Virus record (IMG/VR): IMGVR_UViG_3300025327_000566
Coordinates: 1 to 26,321 of that record
Length of the DNA: 26,321 nt
Reading direction: 5' to 3' (one strand)
DNA from: a virus
Below the pieces are notes generated by a model, which was not told the DNA's origin, did no database searches, and saw only the letters and a list, made by a program, of their open reading frames with translations. The translations under genes and the position numbers were made by a program. This document shows positions 7,026 to 14,005 of the stretch, piece after piece (position 1 is the first letter of the stretch; each line of letters starts with the position of its first letter).

Positions 7026-7041
7026 TTGTCTAACAGACAAA
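7025..7041. promoter_or_regulatory. Palindrome overlapping the promoter start site (operator-like or short hairpin)
   Basis: TTTGTC (7025-7030) and GACAAA (7036-7041) are perfect inverted arms with a five-base centre. The palindrome covers the end of the -10 box and the likely start site, the usual place for a repressor operator. As RNA it could be only a weak six-pair hairpin. Confidence 0.35.
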
Positions 7042-7069
7042 AGGGCTGTTCATAAGTAGATTTTAAGAG

Positions 7070-7101
7070 GCTACGCATTAAAGGCGTAGCTATTTTTGTT
7101 T
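7070..7101 (+). terminator. Intrinsic terminator upstream of the scaffold gene
   Basis: GCTACGC (7070-7076) pairs perfectly with GCGTAGC (7084-7090) around a seven-base loop and is followed by TATTTTTGTTT. It ends the transcript of the upstream packaging operon and would also stop transcripts from the promoter at 6997. Capsid gene expression therefore needs read-through, antitermination or an unseen promoter further downstream. Confidence 0.8.
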
Positions 7102-7106
7102 ATAGA

Positions 7107-7128
7107 ACATTCCCAGTAAGGGAGATGT
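7107..7128 (+). other. Leader hairpin just before the scaffold ribosome binding site
   Basis: ACATTCCC (7107-7114) pairs with GGGA (7120-7123) and ATGT (7125-7128), with one bulged G at 7124 and an AGTAA loop. It ends 11 bases before the scaffold Shine-Dalgarno and has no T-run, so it is not a terminator. It may stabilise the 5' end of the capsid mRNA. Confidence 0.35.
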
Positions 7129-7152
7129 CTATCGAAAGAAGGTGAAAATAAA

Positions 7153-7911
7153 GTGAATGATTTAAACCAGGATGATTTAAGTAAGGCATTAGGAACTAAC
7201 GATGATAATCAGGATAGCAGTCAAAATCAGTCAAGTACAGATGACAATAGTCAAAAAATTAAAGTTGGGGATGCAGAATATACGCAGGAAGAAATCAACT
7301 CTATGGTTGGGGTTGCAAAGCAGGTTTCAGAAACCGAAAAAAGATACAACACAAGGCTTGATAGAGTCTGGCCCGAATACGGAAGAAGCCAACAAAGAAT
7401 AAAGGAATTGGAAACAGAACTCGAAAGTGCTAGAAAACCAAAAGTTGAAGTACCTGCGGATGAAGCACAACAGATAGAGGAAGCCAAAAGAGCTGCAAAA
7501 AAGTTAGGAATACTGACAAAAGATGATCTTACAGAGCTTGGGATAGTAACAAGAAACGATTTTGATAACTATTATAGGGTACAAAGAGAAACGGAAAGAA
7601 TACTTGATGAAGCGGGCGATCTTGAAAAGGAAATAGATGGCAATGATGGAAGGCCGCCGTTTAAGAAAGAAGAAATACTTGAGTATATGCAGGAGACTGG
7701 GGTAAGAAACATGGAAGTAGCTTATAAGTTAAAGTACGAAACACAACTTGATGCTTGGAAAGACAGTAAACTTGGAAGTGCTAAAAAGGCGGGGATTAAT
7801 ACCATGCAATCACAAGGTTCGGGGTCAGGTAACAAAAAACCTGCCGATATTAAGATAACAAAGGACAATTTAAATGCTTTAGTACAGGAAGCACTAGAAG
7901 GAAAGATATAA
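7153..7911 (+). CDS. Scaffolding protein (head assembly)
   Basis: A GTG start at 7153 is preceded by AAGGTGA (7139-7145) at seven-base spacing. The 252-residue product is very acidic and low in complexity at the N-terminus (Asp, Asn, Ser, Gln rich, residues 1-40). It then contains long charged helices with coiled-coil character, for example RIKELETELESARK (about 82-95) and VQRETERILDEAGDLEKEI. A short basic, Gly/Ser-rich linker leads to a C-terminal helix (ITKDNLNALVQEALEGKI). This composition and the position directly before the major capsid gene are characteristic of scaffolding proteins, whose C-terminal helix binds the coat protein and which leave before or during DNA packaging. No protease motif is visible here or nearby, so removal by exit (as in P22) rather than cleavage is likely. 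Confidence 0.85.
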   Translation: MNDLNQDDLSKALGTNDDNQDSSQNQSSTDDNSQKIKVGDAEYTQEEINSMVGVAKQVSETEKRYNTRLDRVWPEYGRSQQRIKELETELESARKPKVEVPADEAQQIEEAKRAAKKLGILTKDDLTELGIVTRNDFDNYYRVQRETERILDEAGDLEKEIDGNDGRPPFKKEEILEYMQETGVRNMEVAYKLKYETQLDAWKDSKLGSAKKAGINTMQSQGSGSGNKKPADIKITKDNLNALVQEALEGKI

Positions 7912-7926
7912 ATGATAACTTTGAAG

Positions 7927-7934
7927 GGAGGTGA
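7927..7934 (+). promoter_or_regulatory. Consensus Shine-Dalgarno of the major capsid gene
   Basis: GGAGGTGA, seven bases before ATG 7942, is an eight-base match to the anti-Shine-Dalgarno of 16S rRNA. It is the strongest site in the window, as expected for the most abundant virion protein. Confidence 0.85.
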
Positions 7935-7941
7935 CTATTAA

Positions 7942-9189
7942 ATGGCAGATGTTTCTTTAGCTAATGTATCTAATGCCCTGCAAAAGGTAATACTACCTTA
8001 TATACAGGACAACTTTCCCAAACAGAAACCACTATTAGATCAATTAAAAAGAAATGCGGATGTTACCTTCTTTAATGATAACTTCTATGCTCCGGTTAGA
8101 ACTGGTAGGCATGGGGGTATCACAAACTTGGCAACTGATGCGGGTTCTTTGGTAAGCAGCAATGCTTCAATTGGTCAGGCTTCTGTAGGGTATAAAGTTT
8201 TAACGGGTACTTTCAAGATCACCAAAGCAGTTTTGGATGCAACTAAAACCACGAAGGGTGCAGTGGAAAACCAACTGACCTTTCAAGCCAATTCTCTTAT
8301 GGATGACTTTGCAAAGGATGTAAACCGTCAGCTGTATAGTGATGGCTTGGGTGTTGTAGGACAGGTTTTAGGTTCTGTTGGTGCAGGTACTGCATCTTTA
8401 ACACAACCTGATTCCAGCCTTGATGATGGTAGAGGTACAGCCGAGAGATTTGGTTCTATAAACGGTGATATAGCAGTAAATAAATATATTCAAATTGGAA
8501 ATATACTTGGTATAGGTACTGCTGCAGCTGATGTTGGAACTGTTACCTCTGTGGGTGGAACTTCTATTGTAATGACAGGCGCACCTGCAATCGTAGCCAA
8601 TGACACTATATACAGACTTGATGGAGATGCCGCAGGAGCTGGTACTTCTGAAGTAGGTGGACTTATGGATGCGTTATCCATTCTCACCTCTGGAACTTAT
8701 GCCGGAATTGCAAACAGCACTTTCGGATGGAGTCCGCAGCTTGGTACAAGTTCAGCAGCATTAACCCTTTCCGAAATGGAAAGCAACTACTTAGCCGGTC
8801 TTGAGTATGCGCAGTCTGGTGACAAATACGCAATCTTTGTCAACAAAACCTTGTATAAAAAGTATGGTGACATACTAACTTCTATGAGAAGAACCGTTGA
8901 TACGAAGAAATTACTAGGCGGATGGAGTGGTTTAGCTTTTGAAGTAGGAGCAGGTGAAGTTGGGGTTTTCTTGGATTATGATGTTCCTGATGGAGAAGTC
9001 TATATCTTAAACTTGGACTCGTTTACCATATGTCAAATTTCTGACATGGGTTGGGCGGAAGACCCAAGTGGTGGAGCGTTGATAAGATCGAGAGGCACTT
9101 TACTTTACGAAGCTACTATGCACTGGTTTATGAACCTGTTGTGTAGAGCACCAGCTGCTAATGCAAGGTTGGTTCGAAAAACAGCCTGA
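7942..9189 (+). CDS. Major capsid protein (HK97 fold)
   Basis: The 415-residue product fits an HK97-fold coat protein. It starts with a helical N-arm (MADVSLANVSNALQKVILPYI). An E-loop-like region, FYAPVRTGRHGGITNLATDAG, precedes the long spine helix around AVENQLTFQANSLMDDFAKDVNRQLYSDG (about 106-134). A small beta insertion (VGTVTSVGGTSIVMTG to NDTIYRLDGD, about 193-230) is common in phage coat proteins, and EVGGLMDALSIL marks the return to the core. The C-terminal domain has ALIRSRGTLLYEATMHW and ends in the axial region. It has a perfect ribosome binding site. A stable hairpin follows the stop codon (9199-9234). It builds the icosahedral shell around the scaffold. Confidence 0.92.
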   Translation: MADVSLANVSNALQKVILPYIQDNFPKQKPLLDQLKRNADVTFFNDNFYAPVRTGRHGGITNLATDAGSLVSSNASIGQASVGYKVLTGTFKITKAVLDATKTTKGAVENQLTFQANSLMDDFAKDVNRQLYSDGLGVVGQVLGSVGAGTASLTQPDSSLDDGRGTAERFGSINGDIAVNKYIQIGNILGIGTAAADVGTVTSVGGTSIVMTGAPAIVANDTIYRLDGDAAGAGTSEVGGLMDALSILTSGTYAGIANSTFGWSPQLGTSSAALTLSEMESNYLAGLEYAQSGDKYAIFVNKTLYKKYGDILTSMRRTVDTKKLLGGWSGLAFEVGAGEVGVFLDYDVPDGEVYILNLDSFTICQISDMGWAEDPSGGALIRSRGTLLYEATMHWFMNLLCRAPAANARLVRKTA

Positions 9190-9198
9190 TGGTTTTAC

Positions 9199-9234
9199 GT
9201 TGCTGTTTCCATAGCTGGATTAAAAAACAGCAAC
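9199..9234 (+). other. 10-bp hairpin after the capsid gene
   Basis: GTTGCTGTTT (9199-9208) is perfectly complementary to 9225-9234, with a 16-base loop that can itself pair CCA with TGG (9209-9211 and 9217-9219). No T-run follows, so this is not a standard terminator. It may protect the 3' end of capsid mRNA or partly attenuate transcription after the capsid gene. Confidence 0.6.
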
Positions 9235-9258
9235 ATTATAAGGATATGGGTATAAAGT

Positions 9259-9633
9259 GTGTTCAACTCACACAGTCCTTGCAATTATATGGAACTAATA
9301 GATAATCAAAAAAGGGATTATGACAAATATTATGTGAAAAAACCAAAAGAGTTTTCTCCTGAAAGAAATAGGGCAATTATTGACCAAACTATAAGGGAAT
9401 ATGAAGAAACATTAGAGAAAAGGAGAATGGAACAGCAGGAAAATCTTGCTGAGAGAATTGATGCGGCAGCAAGTTATATCATGTATTTAGAAAAGGGCGG
9501 GGGAAGCCCTGCCGAAAAGTATTTTGGAAAAAAAGAACTGGCAAGATTACAAGGGAGAAGGATATTACAAAAATATATAGATATTACGGGACTTGATAAC
9601 AAACTGATTTCTTTTGAGGAGATTGATTATTAA
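9259..9633 (+). CDS. Hypothetical charged helical protein, 124 aa
   Basis: The frame can start at GTG 9259 (with a distant AAGGA near 9240) or at ATG 9289, which would give 114 residues. Neither has an ideal ribosome binding site. The product is rich in Glu, Lys and Arg and mostly helical: RNRAIIDQTIREYEETLEKRR is followed by QQENLAERIDAAASYIMYLEK, then a Gly-rich turn (GGGSPAEKYFGKKEL) and a final helix ending in LISFEEIDY. I do not recognise a family. Placed between the coat protein and a beta-rich virion protein, it may be a minor head component, a chaperone or a head-completion protein. Confidence 0.6.
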   Translation: MFNSHSPCNYMELIDNQKRDYDKYYVKKPKEFSPERNRAIIDQTIREYEETLEKRRMEQQENLAERIDAAASYIMYLEKGGGSPAEKYFGKKELARLQGRRILQKYIDITGLDNKLISFEEIDY

Positions 9634-9640
9634 ATTTTGA

Positions 9641-9650
9641 AAGGTGGTGA
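9641..9650 (+). promoter_or_regulatory. Near-consensus Shine-Dalgarno of the 221-aa virion protein
   Basis: AAGGTGGTGA, six bases before ATG 9657, differs from consensus by one base. The leader up to the start codon closely resembles that of the major capsid gene, which implies high translation. Confidence 0.8.
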
Positions 9651-9656
9651 TTATTA

Positions 9657-10322
9657 ATGCCTGGATTAAAAAAATACTTTCCTGATGTTAGGTTTGGTGC
9701 GAACAAGGTTACACCAGATGAAATTGACTGGAGAATTAGATACACAGTTACAAAGCCTTCGGCTGGTACAGCAGGTGTTGGAACACTGGCTGCTGGAACT
9801 GTTGCGGGTACTTTGGATTTACTTTCAACACAAAATGATTATCCCAGAAACTTGTTATATACAGTTGTAGGGCCGTCTGGTGGCGTTGGTGGTACATTTG
9901 CGGTTACGGGTACAGATCAGTTTGGGGTGTCAAAGACTGAAAGTTTAACTATCGCATCTGCTAATGCCGGTGGTACTGCCGCTGGAACACAGATTTTTGA
10001 TACTGTTTCCACGATAACTTACAACCCTAATGGTGTGGATAACACATCTACAACTACAGTAGGTTATGCAATCGGTACGGCTTCTGGACTTGTGGGCAAG
10101 TTAGGGCTACCTGTAAAGATAAAAGCAGTTGGTGATGTAAAGCGACTTACATGGATTAAAAACGGAACTTACACACCTATACAAGCTGGTACTATCGGAA
10201 CTTTGGTTGTGGATACTACAAATCATGCGTTTCGTGGTACAGCTGTAATGGCTGCGACTGATGAGTGGGTAGTTGAAATAAGACCAACATATAATTACGA
10301 GAATGATACAAATACAGTTTAA
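9657..10322 (+). CDS. Beta-rich virion protein, possible head decoration protein
   Basis: The 221-residue protein starts MPGLKKYFPDVRFGANKVTPDEIDW, then turns into Gly/Thr/Val-rich strand sequence. Typical segments are AGTAGVGTLAAGTVAGTLDLL, SGGVGGTFAVTGTDQFGVSKTE and TSTTTVGYAIGTASG, and it ends with WVVEIRPTYNYEND. This points to a beta-sandwich structural protein. It follows the capsid gene and has an almost equally strong ribosome binding site, so it is probably made in large amounts. A cement or decoration protein on the head surface is the best guess; a major tail or neck component is the alternative. No family name is certain. The gene ends just before a gap with a strong terminator, so it is likely the last gene of the head operon. 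Confidence 0.65.
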   Translation: MPGLKKYFPDVRFGANKVTPDEIDWRIRYTVTKPSAGTAGVGTLAAGTVAGTLDLLSTQNDYPRNLLYTVVGPSGGVGGTFAVTGTDQFGVSKTESLTIASANAGGTAAGTQIFDTVSTITYNPNGVDNTSTTTVGYAIGTASGLVGKLGLPVKIKAVGDVKRLTWIKNGTYTPIQAGTIGTLVVDTTNHAFRGTAVMAATDEWVVEIRPTYNYENDTNTV

Positions 10323-10327
10323 AGGTA

Positions 10328-10356
10328 TTGATTATACTTTTAGTTATTGATACGAT
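10328..10356 (+). promoter_or_regulatory. Weak promoter-like pair before the sugar cassette
   Basis: TTGATT and TACGAT are separated by 17 bases; each box matches four of six consensus bases. The layout (promoter-like pair, then terminator, then gene start) mirrors the gap at 6997-7152. It could be chance in AT-rich DNA. Confidence 0.22.
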
Positions 10357-10397
10357 TAAACTACAAAGTGTCAACTCATGTTCTGTCATCCAGGGGG

Positions 10398-10448
10398 CAG
10401 AATGCCTTGTTTAATCGCCCTGGTGATTGAGCAAGGCATTCTGTTTTT
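10398..10448 (+). terminator. Strong intrinsic terminator with possible alternative pairings
   Basis: CAGAATGCCTTG (10398-10409) pairs perfectly over 12 bases with 10432-10443, and TTTTT follows at 10444-10448. The loop (10410-10431) has an inner four-pair stem. Upstream, TTCTG (10381-10385) can compete for the base of the stem (10398-10402), and CCAGGG (10390-10395) can pair with CCCTGG in the loop (10418-10423). The methyltransferase ATG follows the T-run directly. It ends the head operon and separates it from the sugar cassette. Confidence 0.88.
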
Positions 10449-11102
10449 ATGCAGGGAATATTCTTTAACGATTTTAATAACGCCTATATACCAGAAATTC
10501 TAAAAGAATTGTATCGTGATAAAGTCTATGCAGAGTATATTGAAAGACATGGAAGAAAAGATTTAGAGATTATTGACTGTGGAGGAAACGTGGGACTTTT
10601 TACTTACTACGTATACCCCTATGCTAAAAGAATTTATACAATAGAACCTTCAAAACAGCATTTAGATGTATTAAATTACATGCTTGAGTTTAATAAAATG
10701 ACCGATAAAGTAACTGTTATACCAAAAGCTTTAGCAAATGAAAACGGAAATCTAAAGTTTTATCATAATACAAACACCACAATGTTTTCATTAAAGGAGA
10801 ATGTTAATAATAAACCTGATGAGATTGAAGAAGTTGAAGCAATTACTGTGGATACGTTATTTACTCAATATAATGTAAAGCATATTGATTTTCTAAAGCT
10901 TGATGTAGAAGGGTCGGAAAGTGAGATAATTGGTGGAAATGGATTTGAACAGGTTGCGGATAAGATAGATAGTCTTGTGGTCGAGTATCATGCTTGGAGT
11001 AATACAAACCCCAATCAACTTGTAAACACTTTGAGAGATTATGGGTTTGATGTTAAGAAAATACCAACTCAAGCGGTTTTGTTTGGAGCCAAAAGAAAAT
11101 GA
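10449..11102 (+). CDS. FkbM-family methyltransferase (first of two)
   Basis: A SAM-binding Rossmann core is clear: IIDCGGNVGLFTYY (41-54) is motif I, YTIEPSKQHLDVL (63-75) holds the acidic residue that binds the ribose of SAM, and HIDFLKLDVEGSESEII (145-161) is the signature of FkbM methyltransferases. This family adds methyl groups to sugar hydroxyls or related small groups, often in surface glycan or antibiotic sugar pathways. At 217 residues it is a normal length. The ATG lies immediately after the T-run of a terminator and has no Shine-Dalgarno, so expression must depend on read-through and may be weak. It overlaps the second methyltransferase gene by four bases, and two glycosyltransferases follow. 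The likely substrate is a sugar put on by those transferases (inference). Confidence 0.88.
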   Translation: MQGIFFNDFNNAYIPEILKELYRDKVYAEYIERHGRKDLEIIDCGGNVGLFTYYVYPYAKRIYTIEPSKQHLDVLNYMLEFNKMTDKVTVIPKALANENGNLKFYHNTNTTMFSLKENVNNKPDEIEEVEAITVDTLFTQYNVKHIDFLKLDVEGSESEIIGGNGFEQVADKIDSLVVEYHAWSNTNPNQLVNTLRDYGFDVKKIPTQAVLFGAKRK

Positions 11103-11722
11103 TTGCTGATTACAAAAGTTATAAAATACATTGTTTCGATGACAGATTTGTTAAAGAGGTTTTAATTAATGAGGAGTATAGGTTTTCTAAAGAAGGTAAA
11201 ACTATTATAGATATTGGTGCAAATGTTGGTACTTATAGTATATATGCTTATGATAATGCTGAAATAATCTATGCTATCGAGCCTTCTGAGATTGAGTATG
11301 GGTATCTGGTAAGAAATGTTGAGGTGAATAATTTAGGAAAGATTAAAACTTTTAATATAGCGTTGGGTAAAGAAAATGGCAGACAAAACCTTTATATAGC
11401 ACATGGCAATGGCTCCGGTTCATTTTATGATGAAGGTAATGGTGCCTTTCAACCCGAATCGGTGGAAGTAAAGACATTAGCAACTTTTATGTTAGAAAAT
11501 AACATCGAGTACGTTGATTTAATGAAAGTGGATGTGGAAAAAGCCGAAACAGATATATTCTCTGCAGATGACTTTAAAGAGGTGAGTAATAAGATAGCTT
11601 TTATATTTGGAGAGAAACACGGCAATGACAACCAGTTAGAAGATATATTATCAAAGCATAACTTTGATGTACAGTTTATTGCTAACCACTTTATAGCAAG
11701 AAAAGTCTGGGGAGTGGAATGA
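11099..11722 (+). CDS. FkbM-family methyltransferase (second of two)
   Basis: This 207-residue protein also has SAM-binding motif I (IIDIGANVGTYSIYA, 36-50), the acidic strand end AIEPSE (59-64) and the FkbM signature region YVDLMKVDVEKAETDIF (138-154). In the last of these the usual Gly after DVE is Lys. The overall sequence is clearly different from the first copy, so this is not a recent duplication; the two probably methylate different positions or sugars. The gene overlaps both neighbours by four bases (ATGA), which fixes its start and suggests co-translation. As in the first gene, a role in O-methylation of a glycan is expected from the family and the adjacent glycosyltransferases, but the acceptor cannot be read from sequence. 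Confidence 0.87.
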   Translation: MIADYKSYKIHCFDDRFVKEVLINEEYRFSKEGKTIIDIGANVGTYSIYAYDNAEIIYAIEPSEIEYGYLVRNVEVNNLGKIKTFNIALGKENGRQNLYIAHGNGSGSFYDEGNGAFQPESVEVKTLATFMLENNIEYVDLMKVDVEKAETDIFSADDFKEVSNKIAFIFGEKHGNDNQLEDILSKHNFDVQFIANHFIARKVWGVE

Positions 11723-12495
11723 AACAACCAAGAGTTGCATTTACCATAGCCGATGAAAAGAATATGCCAATGGCTAAAAAACTTCTGAATAACATAAGAA
11801 AGTTCCACAGTGAAGAAGAACTGCCATTTATTATTATTGATGATGAAAAGATTAAAACTTACAACGATCCGACATTCTTTTATCGTGCGACCCCTCTTAT
11901 TGCCAGTGAGTTAATAAAAGATTATGAACTTGTTTTGAAGTTAGATTGTGATCAACTGGTGTTCTCTGGTATTTCTCATATTTGGGAACATGATGATTAT
12001 GATGTTGGTACTGTACTTAACATAAACAGAGTTGATCCCGCAAAGTTTGGTTATGTGACTACTTTTGTTATCGACCCGCAGGAATATTTTAATTGTGGAC
12101 TTGTTGCAATGAAAAGCGAAAGATTTATAGATAAGTGGCTGGAACTTTGCTATTCAAAGTATTTTGATAGGCTACAATATAGAGAGCAGGATTTATTAAA
12201 CGTACTCTGTTATTTTGGTGATTTTAAAGTTAAATGTTTCGATAGGTATGACGTGTTACACGATATATCATCATGGTGGGGACTTATTGCAAAGGGGGAA
12301 GGGATGAGAATGGAGAAGGTAACGGGCGGTGTGAAACTTTCAAAGGGTGTTGATAACTATCCTGACCGTGATGTTGATGTAAAGCTATATCATTTTGCAG
12401 GTGGTGGACACGAACCAAAGAACCACAGGATATTATTCAATGAAGAAATAATAAGTTATATAGACTGGTTACAATCAGATGATAACTCCAAGTAA
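11719..12495 (+). CDS. GT-A fold glycosyltransferase, GT8-like
   Basis: The 258-residue protein has the features of a nucleotide-sugar-dependent GT-A transferase. RVAFTIADEKNMPMAKKLLNNI at the start is the first strand and helix. LVLKLDCDQLV (71-81) contains the metal-binding D-x-D (D76, D78). EYFNCGLVAMKSERF (122-136) is the typical acceptor-side N-x-G strand, YREQDLLN (154-161) contributes acidic residues, and LYHFAGG (223-229) resembles the metal-binding His near the C-terminus of GT8 enzymes. It would transfer a sugar from a UDP-type donor with retention of configuration if it is truly GT8. It overlaps the methyltransferase before it by four bases and the next glycosyltransferase by 17. 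The acceptor may be a virion protein or host surface glycan. Confidence 0.82.
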   Translation: MKQPRVAFTIADEKNMPMAKKLLNNIRKFHSEEELPFIIIDDEKIKTYNDPTFFYRATPLIASELIKDYELVLKLDCDQLVFSGISHIWEHDDYDVGTVLNINRVDPAKFGYVTTFVIDPQEYFNCGLVAMKSERFIDKWLELCYSKYFDRLQYREQDLLNVLCYFGDFKVKCFDRYDVLHDISSWWGLIAKGEGMRMEKVTGGVKLSKGVDNYPDRDVDVKLYHFAGGGHEPKNHRILFNEEIISYIDWLQSDDNSK

Positions 12496-13666
12496 AAAAC
12501 TACGAATACTATTTAATACTAACGCTATATGGTCGCCAAGTGGCTATAGTCAGCAAGCAAGACAATTTATACCTCTTATTAGGCGTGAGGGTTATCCAAC
12601 AGCAATTTCTAACTTCTATGGACAAGAGGGCGGGATATTTGAACTTGATGGAATTATGATGTATCCAAAGATTGCAAACCCGTGGGGAGAAGATGCGATG
12701 ATAGAACACTCAAAACACTTTAACGCTGATGTTATCATCTCTTTGCAAGATGTATGGGTACTTAACATGGATGCGTTAAAAGCATTAAATCAAATGGGTA
12801 AGAAATGGATAACACTTTTACCTGTTGATCATGAACCTATACCCCCAGCTGTACTTGATAGGGTTAAAATGGCATATAGGGTTTTATCTATGTCGCCGTA
12901 TGGATACAGAGAGTTAAAAAGAGTTGGTATTAACTCAACTTATATGCCACATACTGTTCCAACAGAGCATTTTAGAAAATACGATAGAGTGCAAATGCGT
13001 AAAGAACTGGGGCTTCCTGAAGATATATTTTTATTTGGAATGGTCGCCGCTAATAAAGATCATCCGCCACGAAAAGGATTTCAACACGTTTTAGATGCCT
13101 TTAACTTATTCCAAATAGAACATCCCAAATCCGGTATTTATTTTCATGTTAATGTAAAACAACAGGGGGGTTTTCAGATAGAGGAGTATGCTAAAAATCT
13201 GGGTTTTGCAGATAAACTGTATTCAACACCGCCTTACAAGCTTTTATATGATGTACCGCCCGAAGATATGGCCAAGATTTATTCAGCTTTTGATTGTTTA
13301 CTAGCTCCTTCCACTAATGAGGGGTTTGGAATACCCGTAATTGAAGCACAAAGCTGTGAAGTTCCTGTTATAACGACGGACTGGACTTCCATGAGGGATT
13401 TGGTGATTGATGGTGAAACAGGTTTTAAGGTAAAAAATGGGTTTAAAAGGTTTGATCAACTAGGTTCTTATGTGCTGGAAGTTGACTATAAAGAATTATA
13501 TGATCGTATGGAAGATGTTTTTGATACTGACAGGGATAAAATGGGGAAAGAAGGAAGAAGATTTATACTTGATAATTTTGACTTAAAGTTTGTGTTTGAA
13601 ACTAAATGGAAACCGTTTTTAGAAATGCTTGAAAAAGAAATCTATTTAGACGATAATAAGAAGTAG
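12479..13666 (+). CDS. GT-B fold glycosyltransferase, GT4-like
   Basis: This 395-residue protein starts with RILFNTNAIWSPSGYSQQARQF (9-30), whose Gly-rich turn is typical of the first strand-loop of GT-B enzymes. The C-terminal donor domain begins near FLFGMVAANKDHPPRKGF (184-201), where Lys/Arg residues contact the nucleotide diphosphate. The family signature E-x7-E is clear in STNEGFGIPVIEAQSCEVPV (278-297; E281 and E289), followed by TGFKV. These features fit family GT4, retaining transferases using nucleotide sugars. Length is normal. It overlaps the preceding glycosyltransferase by 17 bases and ends the sugar cassette, 39 bases before a small beta-rich virion gene. Two different glycosyltransferases suggest at least a disaccharide or two kinds of linkage. 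Confidence 0.88.
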   Translation: MITPSKKLRILFNTNAIWSPSGYSQQARQFIPLIRREGYPTAISNFYGQEGGIFELDGIMMYPKIANPWGEDAMIEHSKHFNADVIISLQDVWVLNMDALKALNQMGKKWITLLPVDHEPIPPAVLDRVKMAYRVLSMSPYGYRELKRVGINSTYMPHTVPTEHFRKYDRVQMRKELGLPEDIFLFGMVAANKDHPPRKGFQHVLDAFNLFQIEHPKSGIYFHVNVKQQGGFQIEEYAKNLGFADKLYSTPPYKLLYDVPPEDMAKIYSAFDCLLAPSTNEGFGIPVIEAQSCEVPVITTDWTSMRDLVIDGETGFKVKNGFKRFDQLGSYVLEVDYKELYDRMEDVFDTDRDKMGKEGRRFILDNFDLKFVFETKWKPFLEMLEKEIYLDDNKK

Positions 13667-13705
13667 TTTATAAAATTCGGCTTATCCAGGTAAAAGCTTT
13701 AAAAA

Positions 13706-14005
13706 ATGGTTAATTCAGCAAGTCAATCTGAGTATAGACATATTATTGGTACAGCTGCTGGTACTACTGTTCTTCTTGATAGAAATGGCGGATTTGAACG
13801 AGTAATACTTAATAAAAACCAAACAGGAACCGTAACTTTTTATGATGTGGCCACTGCCGCCGGCAGTACCGCTGCTAATCTCATAACTGTTATGAATAAT
13901 AATGTAGGATCAATTCCTACAGGTGTAGAACTGGGATGTAGAGTAAAATATGGTCTTGTAGCAGTAGTGGGTGGTACGACTGATTTTACAGTTGTTTTTA
14001 ACTAA
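13706..14005 (+). CDS. Small beta-sandwich virion protein, 99 aa
   Basis: The protein reads as alternating strands and Gly/Thr turns: IIGTAAGTTVLLDRNGGFERVILNKNQTGTVTFYDV, AANLITVMNN and ending GLVAVVGGTTDFTVVFN. This pattern (a lead-in, RV-I-NK, G-TVT-YD, and a closing strand pair with TVV) is shared by small phage virion proteins that cap or decorate particles, as I recall them; no name is certain. The ATG lacks a clear Shine-Dalgarno; the nearest AGG is about 15 bases upstream. It is the first gene after the sugar cassette and precedes the fibre gene by 12 bases, so it probably belongs to the surface or fibre block. Confidence 0.65.
   Translation: MVNSASQSEYRHIIGTAAGTTVLLDRNGGFERVILNKNQTGTVTFYDVATAAGSTAANLITVMNNNVGSIPTGVELGCRVKYGLVAVVGGTTDFTVVFN

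Noticed and set aside
10328-10356. A confident promoter for the sugar cassette
   Set aside because: Both boxes match only four of six bases and a strong terminator follows, so it is kept only as a low-confidence feature.
10378-10500. Possible 38-aa ORF starting MFCHPGGRMP across the terminator
   Set aside because: It covers the terminator stem and runs into the methyltransferase gene in another frame, has no ribosome binding site, and its sequence follows from the inverted repeat.
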